Shown here: positions 42,675 through 53,701 of the stretch, piece by piece
Layout of the letters: each line of letters opens with the position of its first letter
How positions within the stretch are numbered: the first letter of the stretch is position 1
Assembly: GCF_000719285.1 (NCBI RefSeq)
Contig: NZ_JOFS01000039.1
Coordinates: 1 to 64,000 of the forward strand
Length of the DNA: 64,000 nt
From: Streptomyces bicolor
GTDB lineage: Bacteria; Actinomycetota; Actinomycetes; Streptomycetales; Streptomycetaceae
Direction of reading: 5' to 3'
Notes under the pieces: model-generated
The model's database searches: none
Told to the model about the DNA's origin: nothing
Seen by the model: only the letters and a program-made list of their open reading frames with translations
Translations under genes and position numbers: made by a program

Positions 42675-43234
42675 TGGCCACCGCCCGAGCCGGTGAGAGC
42701 ACCGCCGGGCCACCTGTCCTGGCAGGCTGTCCGCGCCTTGTTCCACTTCTCGCCGCCGGGATTGATGCCGCTGGCCGCGAAGTCGATGCTCATGCTGCCG
42801 CCGTTGATCTCCGGGTCGGGAAGCTCCGGCAGGCCGTTTTCCCGCATGCACTTCGCCCAGGCGGCGACCTTCGTGGAGTCGAGTTCCCCGCCGCCGGGCC
42901 CGCCGCCGACCTGGCCCTGGGGCATCTTGTCGCGGCAGGCCTGCAACGCCTGCTGGAACTCGGCGGAGTTGGGGTCGATACCACTGTCCGGGCTGAGCGC
43001 CAGACCGCCGCCGGGCTCCGGATCGGGGAAGGCGGCCACGCCGTTGTCCCGCATGCACTTCGAGAAGGCCAGGGCCTGGTCCTCGGGGCTGGTGGGTGAG
43101 GCCTCGGCCCCGGCGGGCGCCTTGGCCTCGTTGGACGACGAGCCGTCGTCGGAACAGGCGGTGAGGAACGCGCCGGTGAGCAGCGCGGACACCGCGAGCA
43201 GGGTGGAAGCGGTTCGCTTGTGAGTAGTGGGCAT
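42671..43234 (-). CDS. Lipoprotein with internal duplication, linked to MacB-type exporter
   Basis: This 187-residue lipoprotein (lipobox GAFLTAC, Cys27) holds two copies of one unit: FSKCMRDNGVAAFPDPEPGG near residue 58 and WAKCMRENGLPELPDPEING near 122. Each is followed by a SGIDP/SGINP segment and a second Cys (QACRDKMP; TACQDRWP). Four Cys could form two disulfides. It is the first gene of the four-gene exporter set and may be its external substrate-binding or sensor part. I know no function for the family. Confidence 0.75.
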   Translation of the reverse strand: MPTTHKRTASTLLAVSALLTGAFLTACSDDGSSSNEAKAPAGAEASPTSPEDQALAFSKCMRDNGVAAFPDPEPGGGLALSPDSGIDPNSAEFQQALQACRDKMPQGQVGGGPGGGELDSTKVAAWAKCMRENGLPELPDPEINGGSMSIDFAASGINPGGEKWNKARTACQDRWPGGALTGSGGGQ

Positions 43235-43348
43235 GGGCCAAGTTCTACGGGGGCGGCGGTCACAGCGCGGACACAACAGACGCCTCGGATACAGGCTCCT
43301 TGCGCACCCGTGTACATGCCGGCCGACTGCCGCCCCGTGTCATGGCCG

Positions 43349-44245
43349 TCAGCGCTCCCCGCCGTCGGCCCGGTCCTCGGACAGTTCCCCCACCCCGGCG
43401 ATGCCCCGCTCCAGCAGGTCCACCAGGGTGTGCCTGCTCTTGCCGCGGGTCTCCGGGCCCGGCCCGTCGCCGTCCGGTGCGGCGAGGTCGTACAGGGCCG
43501 CCACCACGCCGGCCAACTCCTCCTGGAGCCGGGTGAGTACGTCCGCGACCGCCCCCGCGTTGGACTCCACGATGTCGCCCCACAGCCGCGAGTCGCCTCG
43601 GGCGATCCGGGTCACGTCGCGCAGCCCCTGCCCGGCGAGGCGGGCCGCGGGCACCGGGCCGTCCCGAAGTCGCGCCGCCATCAGGCTGGCCAGCAGGTGC
43701 GGCGCGTGGGAGGTCAGGGCGACCGCGTCGTCGTGCGCACGGGCTCGCATCACACGGGGCACCCCGCCGCACAGCGCGATCAGCCCGACGGCCCGGTCGA
43801 AGGCGAGTTTGGTGGTGAACCGCGTGGGGGTGAGCACCCAGGGGCGGTCCCTGAATAGCTCGGCGCGGGCCGCGAGGGGCCCCGACCGCTCACGGCCGGC
43901 CATGGGGTGACCGCCGACGTAGGAGGACGGATCGGGAGCGGTCGCGAGGATCTCGCGTTCGGGGCGCGCCTTCACACTCGCCACGTCGGTGTAGCTGCGG
44001 GCGAGGCCCCGCGCCTGTTCCTGCGCCAGGACCGGGGCGATCTGGCTGGGCGGCACGGCGAGGACCGCCAGGTCCACCGGGTGGGGCGGGGGTTCGGGCC
44101 GGCCGGCGCCCCGGGCCGCGGCGGCGCGCAGGGCGGTCTCGTCCCGGTCGGAGAGATAGACGGTCACCCGGTGCCTGCTCGCCGCGAGCGCCACGGAGGT
44201 GCCGATGAGGCCGGTGCCGACGACTGCCAGCGTGCGGATGGTCAC
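43349..44245 (-). CDS. Prephenate dehydrogenase (Hpg pathway)
   Basis: This 298-residue enzyme converts prephenate to 4-hydroxyphenylpyruvate. It has the NAD(P) loop VVGTGLIGTSVAL near residue 8, GGHPMAGRERSGP near 115 and a C-terminal helical dimer domain. The start overlaps the hpgT stop by ATGA, placing it in the Hpg operon where it supplies precursor. Same set is known in glycopeptide clusters. Confidence 0.9.
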   Translation of the reverse strand: MTIRTLAVVGTGLIGTSVALAASRHRVTVYLSDRDETALRAAAARGAGRPEPPPHPVDLAVLAVPPSQIAPVLAQEQARGLARSYTDVASVKARPEREILATAPDPSSYVGGHPMAGRERSGPLAARAELFRDRPWVLTPTRFTTKLAFDRAVGLIALCGGVPRVMRARAHDDAVALTSHAPHLLASLMAARLRDGPVPAARLAGQGLRDVTRIARGDSRLWGDIVESNAGAVADVLTRLQEELAGVVAALYDLAAPDGDGPGPETRGKSRHTLVDLLERGIAGVGELSEDRADGGER

Positions 44246-45600
44246 GACGCACCACTCGGGAGGGTCTCCCCCGCGCGCTCTTCCTCGGACAGCCGCTCGC
44301 CGATCAGCGCGGCCAGCCGGTCCAGGCCTTCCTCGATCCGGTCGGGTGTCAACGTGCTGATGGACAGGCGCAGTTGACGGTGGCCGGCGGTGGAGCCGTA
44401 GAAGTGGTGCATGGGTGTGAAGAGCACGCCGTGCTTGCGGGCCGCGTGGGCGAGCAGTTCGTCGTCGACGGTGAACGGGACGGTGAGCACGACGAAGAAG
44501 CCGCCCGTGGGGGCGTTCCAGGAGATGTCGGTGCGTCCGCCGAGGCGCCGGTCGAGGCCGTCGAGCACCTGTCGCAGGTTGCGGCCGTAGACCTCCGCCT
44601 CCCGGCGGTTGGCGCGGGCCATGCTGTAGTCGTGGGCGAGGAGTTTGCCGCCGACGACGGCCTGGGCGATGGGCGCCGTGTTGACCGTGAGCATGCTCTT
44701 GATCTTCGACAGCTCGTCGGCGAGGAGCGAGTCGCCCCCGGTGGCCCCGCTGACCCGCTGCCCGGCCACGACGTAGCCGACGCGGGCGCCGGGCATGCCG
44801 GTCTTGGCGAACGACCCCAGGTAGACGACGCGTTGGCGCCGGTCGAGCGACTTCAGGGTGGGCGGCCGCTCGGCCGCGCTGTTCAGTAATCCGTAGGCGT
44901 TGTCCTCCAGGAGCAACAGGTCCTCGGTGGCGGCGAGTTCGAGGAGCCGCCGACGGTCGGCGAGGGACATGCTGACGCCGACCGGGTTGGCGAAGTCGGG
45001 CGTGACGTAGCAGGCGCGGACGCGGTGGCCCGCGGCACGCGCCTCGCGCAGCCGGTCCGCGAGGTCGTCGAGGTCGATGCCGTCCGTGCCGGTGCGCACG
45101 GGCAGGACGGGCAGGTCGGCGAGGAGCGCGGCGCCGGTCAGCCCGACGTAGGTCGGGCTCGGCGCGAGCAGCAGGTCCCGGTCGCTCGCCCGCAGCGCGC
45201 GCAGCACCAGGAACATCGCCTCCTGGCAGCCGACGGTGACGACCACGGACGCCGGGTCGGCCTCGATGCCCTCGTCCTCGGCGAGGCTGCGCGCCACGAG
45301 GTCGCGGATGATCCCCTTGGTGTCGCCGTACTGGAAGAGCGTACGGGCGACCTCCGGCTCGCTCATCCCCCGTTCGGTGCGCAGGTGGTCACAGAAGGTC
45401 CGCAGGTATTCGTGGACCAGCGACACGTCGTAGAAGCCCTCGTAGGGGCGGCCCGCCGCGAAGGAGATCGCGTCCGGATAGGTGCCGGCGATCTCGTTGA
45501 GGAGTGTCATGGACGCCATCGACGCGTCGCCGAGCGAGGCGTGCAAGGTGGTCGCGGGCAACTCTGCCCTAATGATCTCGGAATTCAGGATTTCCATCAC
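44242..45600 (-). CDS. hpgT: 4-Hydroxyphenylglycine aminotransferase HpgT
   Basis: This 452-residue PLP-dependent enzyme of fold type I aminates 4-hydroxyphenylglyoxylate to Hpg, usually using tyrosine as donor and regenerating hydroxyphenylpyruvate. Visible motifs: TVGCQEAMFLVLRAL, YVTPDFANPVGVSM, the cofactor Lys in GSFAKTGMPGARVG and the tail IRRLRLSIS-like QLRLSISTLTP. Start is GTG 45600 or ATG 45597; AAGGA upstream is duplicated. A TTA codon at 44887-44889 (in AYGLLNS) implies dependence on the bldA tRNA. Confidence 0.9.
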   Translation of the reverse strand: MMEILNSEIIRAELPATTLHASLGDASMASMTLLNEIAGTYPDAISFAAGRPYEGFYDVSLVHEYLRTFCDHLRTERGMSEPEVARTLFQYGDTKGIIRDLVARSLAEDEGIEADPASVVVTVGCQEAMFLVLRALRASDRDLLLAPSPTYVGLTGAALLADLPVLPVRTGTDGIDLDDLADRLREARAAGHRVRACYVTPDFANPVGVSMSLADRRRLLELAATEDLLLLEDNAYGLLNSAAERPPTLKSLDRRQRVVYLGSFAKTGMPGARVGYVVAGQRVSGATGGDSLLADELSKIKSMLTVNTAPIAQAVVGGKLLAHDYSMARANRREAEVYGRNLRQVLDGLDRRLGGRTDISWNAPTGGFFVVLTVPFTVDDELLAHAARKHGVLFTPMHHFYGSTAGHRQLRLSISTLTPDRIEEGLDRLAALIGERLSEEERAGETLPSGAS

Positions 45601-48035
<2,435 letters not shown>

Positions 48036-48036
48036 G

Positions 48037-48441
48037 TCAGTACATCATCCGCGGGTCGGTGTAGTGCTTGAACTCCAGGAGGTTGCCGGTCGGGTCGATC
48101 AGGACCAGAGTGCGGTGCTCCTCGACGGTTCCCCCGAACCGGGACCGCACCTCCTGGAAGACCGGCACCTTCCGCACCTCGACCAGGCGCAGCAGCGCGT
48201 CGAAGTCGGCGGGCTCCCGGAACGTCACCCCGAAATGCCGTGGATACAGCTGTGGACGGTCCGGGACCGGTTCGTCAGGTGAGTAATGGCAGACGAGTTG
48301 GTCGCCGAAGAAGTCGAATGTGACTCGGTCGGCATAGCGGCGGGCGACCGGACAGCCGAGCAGCTCATTGTAGAACCGTGCGGCGGCGTCCAGATCGCGG
48401 GTCGGCACCGCGATATGAAATGCGTCCGCGGAATTCCTCAC
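48037..48441 (-). CDS. VOC (glyoxalase-fold) family protein
   Basis: This 134-residue protein is a single VOC fold: FHIAVPTRDLDAAARFYNELLG at the start, PRHFGVTF in the middle and LIDPTGNLLEFKHY at the end. Potential metal ligands are His9, His69 and Glu123. It is close to small VOC proteins such as those acting on glyoxal or acting as binding proteins; the reaction is unknown. Its GTG overlaps the ComA-like gene stop, so the two act together. Confidence 0.8.
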   Translation of the reverse strand: MRNSADAFHIAVPTRDLDAAARFYNELLGCPVARRYADRVTFDFFGDQLVCHYSPDEPVPDRPQLYPRHFGVTFREPADFDALLRLVEVRKVPVFQEVRSRFGGTVEEHRTLVLIDPTGNLLEFKHYTDPRMMY

Positions 48442-49274
48442 CGGGTCACCTTCGACTCTTCCATGTCCAGCAATGTGTCGGCGCGCAGTCCGAGCCGCAG
48501 TGTTTCCAGGGCGATGATGTCGGACAAGGCGACGTTGCCGAGATTCACGTCGCTGCCGACCCGCTTCACGAAATAGGTCTGGAGCTTTTTCGTGGGCGCC
48601 TCGAAGACGAGCAGGTCGGTGTCGAGCCCGGCGTCGAGTACGTCCTCGACGAGTCCGAACCGCAGCTCTCCGTCGGCCCGGCAGATGCCGCTGGTGCCGC
48701 TCTCGCGGGCCTCCAGGATCACTGAGCGTGCCCCGGCGTCCAGGTCGCGTCGGATCCCGGCGATCCACTGGCTCGGCGCGAACAGTTCGGAGCGGTGCGG
48801 GTCCTTGAACCCCACTTCGGAGACCACCTCGAAATCCGCGGCGAGCCGGGTGATGTACCGGCTCTTGTCCACCGGGGCGAGGTCGATGGTGCCGTCGGAC
48901 ACCTCCACGCGGTCGCAGCCGTGTTCCAGACACAGGCCCCGGTAGTCCTCGAACCGGCCCCGCAGCACGTACTTCTCAAAGAGGGTGCCACCGAACATGT
49001 AGGAGATGCCGTGCTGCCGCAGCACCTCCGTCTTGTGTTTGATGCCGGTGGTGACGAGCGCCGTCCCCCAGCCGAACTTGACCAGGTCGATGAGGTCTCC
49101 GGCACTCTCCACGACGTCCTCGAACCAGCGGAGCGGTGCCCCGGTGTCGATGACCATGGTCCGCCCGCGGGTGCGGGGCTTGGGCTCGCGCACCGGCAGC
49201 TCCAGCGGACGGTGCGCGGCCGGCGGCGTACAGGACTGCGGCGTCAGGGACCGCGATGTGAAGGACTGCGGCAT
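48438..49274 (-). CDS. Phosphosulfolactate synthase (ComA)-family protein
   Basis: This 278-residue TIM-barrel protein matches the ComA family, in which sulfite adds to phosphoenolpyruvate to give phosphosulfolactate. Motifs: LIDLVKFGWGTALV near residue 62, MFGGTLFEKYV near 93, DRVEVSDGTIDL near 121 and ILEARESGTSG near 186. The N-terminus has about 35 extra residues. ComA homologues feed coenzyme M synthesis in methanogens and some bacteria; in an NRPS operon it is unexpected. The sulfonate or related product could be a building block. I cannot exclude a different nucleophile or acceptor. Confidence 0.8.
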   Translation of the reverse strand: MPQSFTSRSLTPQSCTPPAAHRPLELPVREPKPRTRGRTMVIDTGAPLRWFEDVVESAGDLIDLVKFGWGTALVTTGIKHKTEVLRQHGISYMFGGTLFEKYVLRGRFEDYRGLCLEHGCDRVEVSDGTIDLAPVDKSRYITRLAADFEVVSEVGFKDPHRSELFAPSQWIAGIRRDLDAGARSVILEARESGTSGICRADGELRFGLVEDVLDAGLDTDLLVFEAPTKKLQTYFVKRVGSDVNLGNVALSDIIALETLRLGLRADTLLDMEESKVTR

Positions 49275-49305
49275 GGCCTGCCAACTCCATTGGGTGGTCC
49301 GGTAC

Positions 49306-50649
49306 TTATCGGGGTCGGGACTCCGTCGCGAGCAGGCTCTTGTGCACCTTGCCCAGGGCGGTGCGTGGCAGGGCGTCCACCACGTGGATCTCCTGCGGCA
49401 GCTTGTACGGGGCGAGTCGGGCGGCGAGGAAGGAGATGAGGTGGGCGCGGTCGGGGTCGTCCGCCACGATCCACGCGGCGACGCGCTGCCCGAGCCGGTC
49501 GTCGGGCACGCCGATCACGGCCGCCTCCACGACGGCCGGGTGGGCGAGGAGCGCGTCCTCGACCTCGCCCGCGCCGATCCGGTAGCCGCCGCTCTTGATC
49601 AGGTCGGTGTCCTTGCGGCCGAGCAGCCTCAGCGATCCGTCCGGCAGCCACTCACCGAGGTCTCCGGTGCCGAACCAGCCGTCGTCGTCGACGGCGGGGT
49701 CGCGCCCCAGATAGCCGGAGAACAGCCCGCTGCCGCGCACCCGGACCTCGCCGCCCGAGCCCACCACGTCCGTGCCGTCGAGCCGCACCTCCATCCCCGG
49801 GACCGGGTGTCCCACGGAGCCCGCCGGTGAGTCCGTGTGCAGGTCCGCCGCCCGGGGGGAGGCGATGGCGAGGGTCTCCGTCATGGCGTACCGGTTGAGG
49901 ATGCGGTGTCCGGAGAGCCGGTGCACGCGCTCGGTGACCGCCCGGCGCAGCCGGTCCGCGCCGGACACCAGCAGCCGCGCCGAGCTCAGTTCCCGCAGGT
50001 CGGCCGCGCCCATCGACCCCCACAGGGCGGGCACCCCGAAGTAGACCGAGGCGTGCGGTACGGGCGTGAGGTAGCGGCCGGTGTGCACGAGCGGGGAGCC
50101 GATGCGCAGGGGGCCGAGGGAACCGAAGACGAGGCCGTGCACATGGGACAGCGGCAGCGCGTGGGCGAGTACGTCGTCCGGGGTCCACCGCCACAGGTCG
50201 GCGAGGGCGTCGAGGCTCGCGGCGATCGCGCGGCGCGGGACGACGACGCCCTTGGGGGGCCCGGTGGATCCCGAGGTGTAGAGGATGAGGGCGGGTGTCT
50301 CGTCCGGAGGTGGTTCGGGGGGCGGCGCGGCGCGGGCGGTGAGGTCGGGCTCGTCCAGGACGAGGTCGGCCCCTGCGTCACGCAGGACGTGGGCGCGTTC
50401 GCGCCCGCCGGCCTCCGGGTGCAGCGGGACGGCGGTGGCCCCGGCCGTCAGGACACCGGCGACGGCGACGACTGTGGCGATGCTCGGGTGGGCCACGACC
50501 GCGACCCTGCGGGCGCCGGCCACGGACCCGGCGAGCGCGCCGACGGCGCCCGTCAGTTCGTCTCCTTCGAGGCGCCGCCCGGCCACGTCGATGCGGGCCC
50601 GGCCCTCCCGCAGCGCCGGCAGCAGTGCCGGCGTACAGCCGCCCCCCAT
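49306..50649 (-). CDS. MatB-like acyl-CoA/acyl-carrier ligase
   Basis: ATG 50649 starts MGGGCTPALL. The 447-residue AMP-forming ligase strongly resembles MatB (malonyl-CoA synthetase): ILYTSGSTGPPKGVVVPRRA near 130, LPLSHVHGLVFGSLGPLR and GRKDTDLIKSGGYRIGAGE. In one motif RYAMTET, Ala replaces the Gly common in the family. MatB uses small dicarboxylic acids. Here the acid may be handed to the neighbouring free carrier protein. It is 31 bp upstream of the ComA-like gene in the same direction. Confidence 0.85.
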   Translation of the reverse strand: MGGGCTPALLPALREGRARIDVAGRRLEGDELTGAVGALAGSVAGARRVAVVAHPSIATVVAVAGVLTAGATAVPLHPEAGGRERAHVLRDAGADLVLDEPDLTARAAPPPEPPPDETPALILYTSGSTGPPKGVVVPRRAIAASLDALADLWRWTPDDVLAHALPLSHVHGLVFGSLGPLRIGSPLVHTGRYLTPVPHASVYFGVPALWGSMGAADLRELSSARLLVSGADRLRRAVTERVHRLSGHRILNRYAMTETLAIASPRAADLHTDSPAGSVGHPVPGMEVRLDGTDVVGSGGEVRVRGSGLFSGYLGRDPAVDDDGWFGTGDLGEWLPDGSLRLLGRKDTDLIKSGGYRIGAGEVEDALLAHPAVVEAAVIGVPDDRLGQRVAAWIVADDPDRAHLISFLAARLAPYKLPQEIHVVDALPRTALGKVHKSLLATESRPR

Positions 50650-50681
50650 GTCTTGCGCGCCTTCCGCCCGCACGGCCGGGC

Positions 50682-50960
50682 CTACTCGGCGGTGCCGGTG
50701 ACGAGCGCCGCGACCGCCGCGACGAACTCACCGAGGGTCGGGTTCTCCCAGATGTCGCGGACGCCGCCCAGCTCCACCTGGTACGTCTGCTCGATCGTGG
50801 TCATCACGTGCAGGGCCGCCAGTGAATGGCCGCCGAGTGCGAAGAAGTCGTCCTCGTCGGCCACTTCGGGCACCTGTAAGGCCTCGCACCACAGGGGCGC
50901 GACGACGTCCCGTACCGCCGTCACGGTCGCCTCCTCGGTGCTCACGGCACCTCGTTCCAT
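50682..50960 (-). CDS. Free-standing peptidyl/acyl carrier protein
   Basis: This 92-residue carrier protein has the phosphopantetheine site FFALGGHSLAALH with Ser46. The signature GGHS is of the PCP type. The ATG shares one base with the ferredoxin stop (TGATG). A free carrier next to a ligase suggests a dedicated loading step, either for an acyl cap or for on-carrier oxidation by a P450. Confidence 0.88.
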   Translation of the reverse strand: MERGAVSTEEATVTAVRDVVAPLWCEALQVPEVADEDDFFALGGHSLAALHVMTTIEQTYQVELGGVRDIWENPTLGEFVAAVAALVTGTAE

Positions 50961-51226
50961 CACTCCTCCTCCAGGTCATGGCCCGGTCGGCCGGGCTCGT
51001 GCAGGGTGATCGCGCCGGACGGGCAGCGGTCCGCGGCCGCCCGCACCGCCGGCACCAGGCCGGCCCGGGGTGCCGGATCGACGAGCAGGACCCTGCCGTC
51101 CCGGTCCGACTGGTCGAAGACGGCGGGTAGGTGGGCCAGGCACAGACCGGAGGCCACACAGAGGTTGCGGTCGACCTCGACGCGCGGCCCGGCCGTTCGG
51201 ACTCCCGTCTCGTTCATGTCCCTCAT
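50960..51226 (-). CDS. [3Fe-4S] ferredoxin for P450s
   Basis: This 88-residue protein (start at 51226 or ATG 51217) has CVASGLC and a third Cys in CPSGAI, giving a C-x5-C...CP pattern of 3Fe-4S ferredoxins that deliver electrons to bacterial P450s. It lies 6 bp after the stop of the P450 gene upstream and probably serves both P450s. Confidence 0.88.
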   Translation of the reverse strand: MRDMNETGVRTAGPRVEVDRNLCVASGLCLAHLPAVFDQSDRDGRVLLVDPAPRAGLVPAVRAAADRCPSGAITLHEPGRPGHDLEEE

Positions 51227-51232
51227 CCCCTC

Positions 51233-52495
51233 TCACCAGGTGACGGGCAGCCGGTCCACGCCATGGGCGAGCGCGTGCACCCGGAACGGGACCGTGGCCG
51301 CGGGCTCGGCGAGCCGCAGCCCCGGGAAGCGCCCGAACAGGGCCGGATAGCAGACGCCGAGCAGCATGCGGGCGAGGGGCGCGCCCAGGCAGTGGTGGAT
51401 GCCGTGCCCGAAGGTGACGTGGGAGGCGGGCTCCCGGGTGATGTCGAAGCGGTCGGGCTCGGACAGCAGGGCGGGATCCCGGTTGGCCATCGGCAGCGAG
51501 CACAGGACGTACTCGCCCTCCTTGATGAGTTGTCCTCCGACGGTGACGTCTGTGAGGGCGATCCGGGGAGTCGGCGCGTGCGGCACCGTGAGGTGGCGGA
51601 GCAGTTCGTCGACCGCGCCATCCACAGCGCCGGGGTCGTCGCGTACGGCCGCCAGTTGGTCGGGGTGTTCGAGGAGCAGCAGCGTGCCGAGGCCCAGCAT
51701 GCCGGAGAGGTTGTCGAGGCTCGCCAGCACCAGCAGGACGCACACGCCCCGCAGTTCCTTGTCGGTGATCTCGTCGCCGTGCTCGCGCACCAGCATGCCG
51801 AGGAAGCCGTCGTCGGGGTCGCGGCGCTGCCGTTCCACCATCGCGGCGATGTACCGGGACAGGAGTTCCCCCACCGCTGCCCGCCGGCCGCGTCCCTGGC
51901 CGGCGGCGAGGAAGCCATGGGCGCGGCGCAGGAACTCGTCGCGGTCGTCGCGGGGCACCCCGATGAGCTCGCAGAGCACGGCGCCGGGCACGGGCAGCGC
52001 GAACGCCGGCACCAGGTCGGCGGGCGGGCCGGCCGCCGCGAGGGCGTCGAGGCGTTCGCCGACGATCGTGTCGATGCACGGCCGGAGCCTGCGGATGCGG
52101 CGGAGGGTGAACTCGGGGGTGAGGAGGTGCCGCAGCCGGGTGTGCTCGGGTGGGTCGTAGTCCATGAGCTGGCCCACCATCGGGTCGGGCCGGACCCCGG
52201 CGGCGCGGCCGGTCGCGGTCCTCGACCCGAAGCGGCGGCGGGTGGAGAAGCGCACGTGGTCGGCGAGGACCTGACGGACCTCGGCGTAGCCGGTGACCAG
52301 CCAGACGGACCTGCCGTCGGTGCCCGGCCCGACCTCGACCCTGGTGACCGGGCCGTGGGCGGCGAGCTCGCGCAGGGCGGTCGCCGGGGCGTATCGGTCG
52401 CGGCGTGCGTAGACGAGCTGGGGTTCGGTGGCGCCGCGGCCGGCCGCCCGGGACGCGGCCGGTGTCTCCGCGCGGGGTGTGGCTGCCTGGGACAT
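51233..52495 (-). CDS. Cytochrome P450, Oxy (glycopeptide cross-linking)-like, first
   Basis: ATG 52495 follows CAGGAGGAG. This 420-residue P450 has ExxR at 297-300, heme motif FGHGIHHCLG with Cys369 and the end LPVTW. In the I-helix the usual acid-Thr pair is Asp261-Asn262, so the Thr is lost; Asn in that place is, as I recall, a feature of OxyB-type enzymes. With the X domain in the terminal NRPS this supports aryl cross-linking of a carrier-bound peptide. Which ring it closes cannot be told. Confidence 0.85.
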   Translation of the reverse strand: MSQAATPRAETPAASRAAGRGATEPQLVYARRDRYAPATALRELAAHGPVTRVEVGPGTDGRSVWLVTGYAEVRQVLADHVRFSTRRRFGSRTATGRAAGVRPDPMVGQLMDYDPPEHTRLRHLLTPEFTLRRIRRLRPCIDTIVGERLDALAAAGPPADLVPAFALPVPGAVLCELIGVPRDDRDEFLRRAHGFLAAGQGRGRRAAVGELLSRYIAAMVERQRRDPDDGFLGMLVREHGDEITDKELRGVCVLLVLASLDNLSGMLGLGTLLLLEHPDQLAAVRDDPGAVDGAVDELLRHLTVPHAPTPRIALTDVTVGGQLIKEGEYVLCSLPMANRDPALLSEPDRFDITREPASHVTFGHGIHHCLGAPLARMLLGVCYPALFGRFPGLRLAEPAATVPFRVHALAHGVDRLPVTW

Positions 52496-52518
52496 GGCTC
52501 CTCCTGCCAGGTGACGGG

Positions 52519-53688
52519 CTACCAGGTGACGGGCAGTGTTTCCACGCCGTACGGGGCCTGCGGCCGGAACTGGATCTCCGCCGCAGGTGCGGCGAGCCGC
52601 AGCTCGGGGAAGCGGCGCAGCACCGCCGGGTAGGCGCTGCGCAGTTCCATGCGGACGAGGGACGCGCCGATGCAATAGTGGATGCCGTGGCCGAGCGCCA
52701 CGTGGGTGGTGGCGTCCCGGGTGATGTCGAGGCCGTCCGAGGTGCCCTCCGGGGTGCCGCGGTTGGCGGCGATCAGTGAACAGGCGACCCGGTCACCTGC
52801 CTTGATCACCTGTCCGCCGAGCGTGACGTCCTCGCGTGCGATCCGGGGGCTGGCGGTCGGGATCACGGAGAGGTAGCGGATGAGCTCCTCCACCGCGCGG
52901 TCGGTCAACTCCGGTCGGGCGCGCAGCAGTTCGAGTTGTGCCGGGTGTTCCAGGAGGGTGAGGACGCCGAGGCCCAGCATCGCCGCCACGTTCTCGACGC
53001 CCGAGCCCATGACGAACGCGCCGAGACCGAGGAGCTCCTCGTCGCTGACCTCCGCGCCGTGCTCGCGCACCACCCTGCCGAGGAGGTCGTCGCCGGGTTC
53101 GCGGCGTTTGCGCGCCACGAGCCGGCCCATGTACGCGAGGTAGGCGCCACCCGCGGTCACCTGCGTGCGCCGGCCCCGGAACGCCGGGCGGCCCACCTTG
53201 AGCAGCCGGGCCAGCTCGTCGCGGTCGTCGCGCGGTACGCCGAACAGCTCGCACATCACCATGCCCGGGACGGACCAGGCGACGTGGCGCATGAAGTCGG
53301 CGGGCCGTCCGGCCTTCTCCAGGGAGTCCAGACAGTCCTCGACGATCCGGTCGACGGCCGGTTCCAGGCCCCGCATCCGCCGGACGGTGAACTCGGGTGC
53401 GAGCAGTTGCCGCAGCCGGGTGTGCTCGGGCGGGTCGTACTGCACGAGGTTGCCCACCTGGGCGGGCCGCCCGCTGTCGCCGGGCAGCTGGGTGCTGAAC
53501 CGTTCCGTGTCGCCCAGGACCGCGCGCACCTCGTCGTGCCCGGTGACGAGCCAGCCGGTGTCGGCCGACGGGTCCTCCGTCAGGCCGGTCCGGGTCAGCG
53601 GTGCCGTGGCGCTCAGCCGGGTGAGTTCGGGCAGGGGGTCGAGACGGTCGCGCCGGTTGTGCATCGAGAGGTCCGTCGGCCGCGCCAT
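52519..53688 (-). CDS. Cytochrome P450, Oxy-like, second
   Basis: This 389-residue P450 has ExxR at 268-271 and heme motif ALGHGIHYCIG with Cys339; Leu replaces the usual Phe at the start. The I-helix reads GSGVENVAAM, again Asn in place of Thr (Asn233). It shares the C-terminal LPVTW with the first P450, suggesting duplication. It likely forms the second aryl link; a third Oxy may lie outside the window. Confidence 0.85.
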   Translation of the reverse strand: MARPTDLSMHNRRDRLDPLPELTRLSATAPLTRTGLTEDPSADTGWLVTGHDEVRAVLGDTERFSTQLPGDSGRPAQVGNLVQYDPPEHTRLRQLLAPEFTVRRMRGLEPAVDRIVEDCLDSLEKAGRPADFMRHVAWSVPGMVMCELFGVPRDDRDELARLLKVGRPAFRGRRTQVTAGGAYLAYMGRLVARKRREPGDDLLGRVVREHGAEVSDEELLGLGAFVMGSGVENVAAMLGLGVLTLLEHPAQLELLRARPELTDRAVEELIRYLSVIPTASPRIAREDVTLGGQVIKAGDRVACSLIAANRGTPEGTSDGLDITRDATTHVALGHGIHYCIGASLVRMELRSAYPAVLRRFPELRLAAPAAEIQFRPQAPYGVETLPVTW

Positions 53689-53701
53689 GCGCGTGTCCCC
53701 C

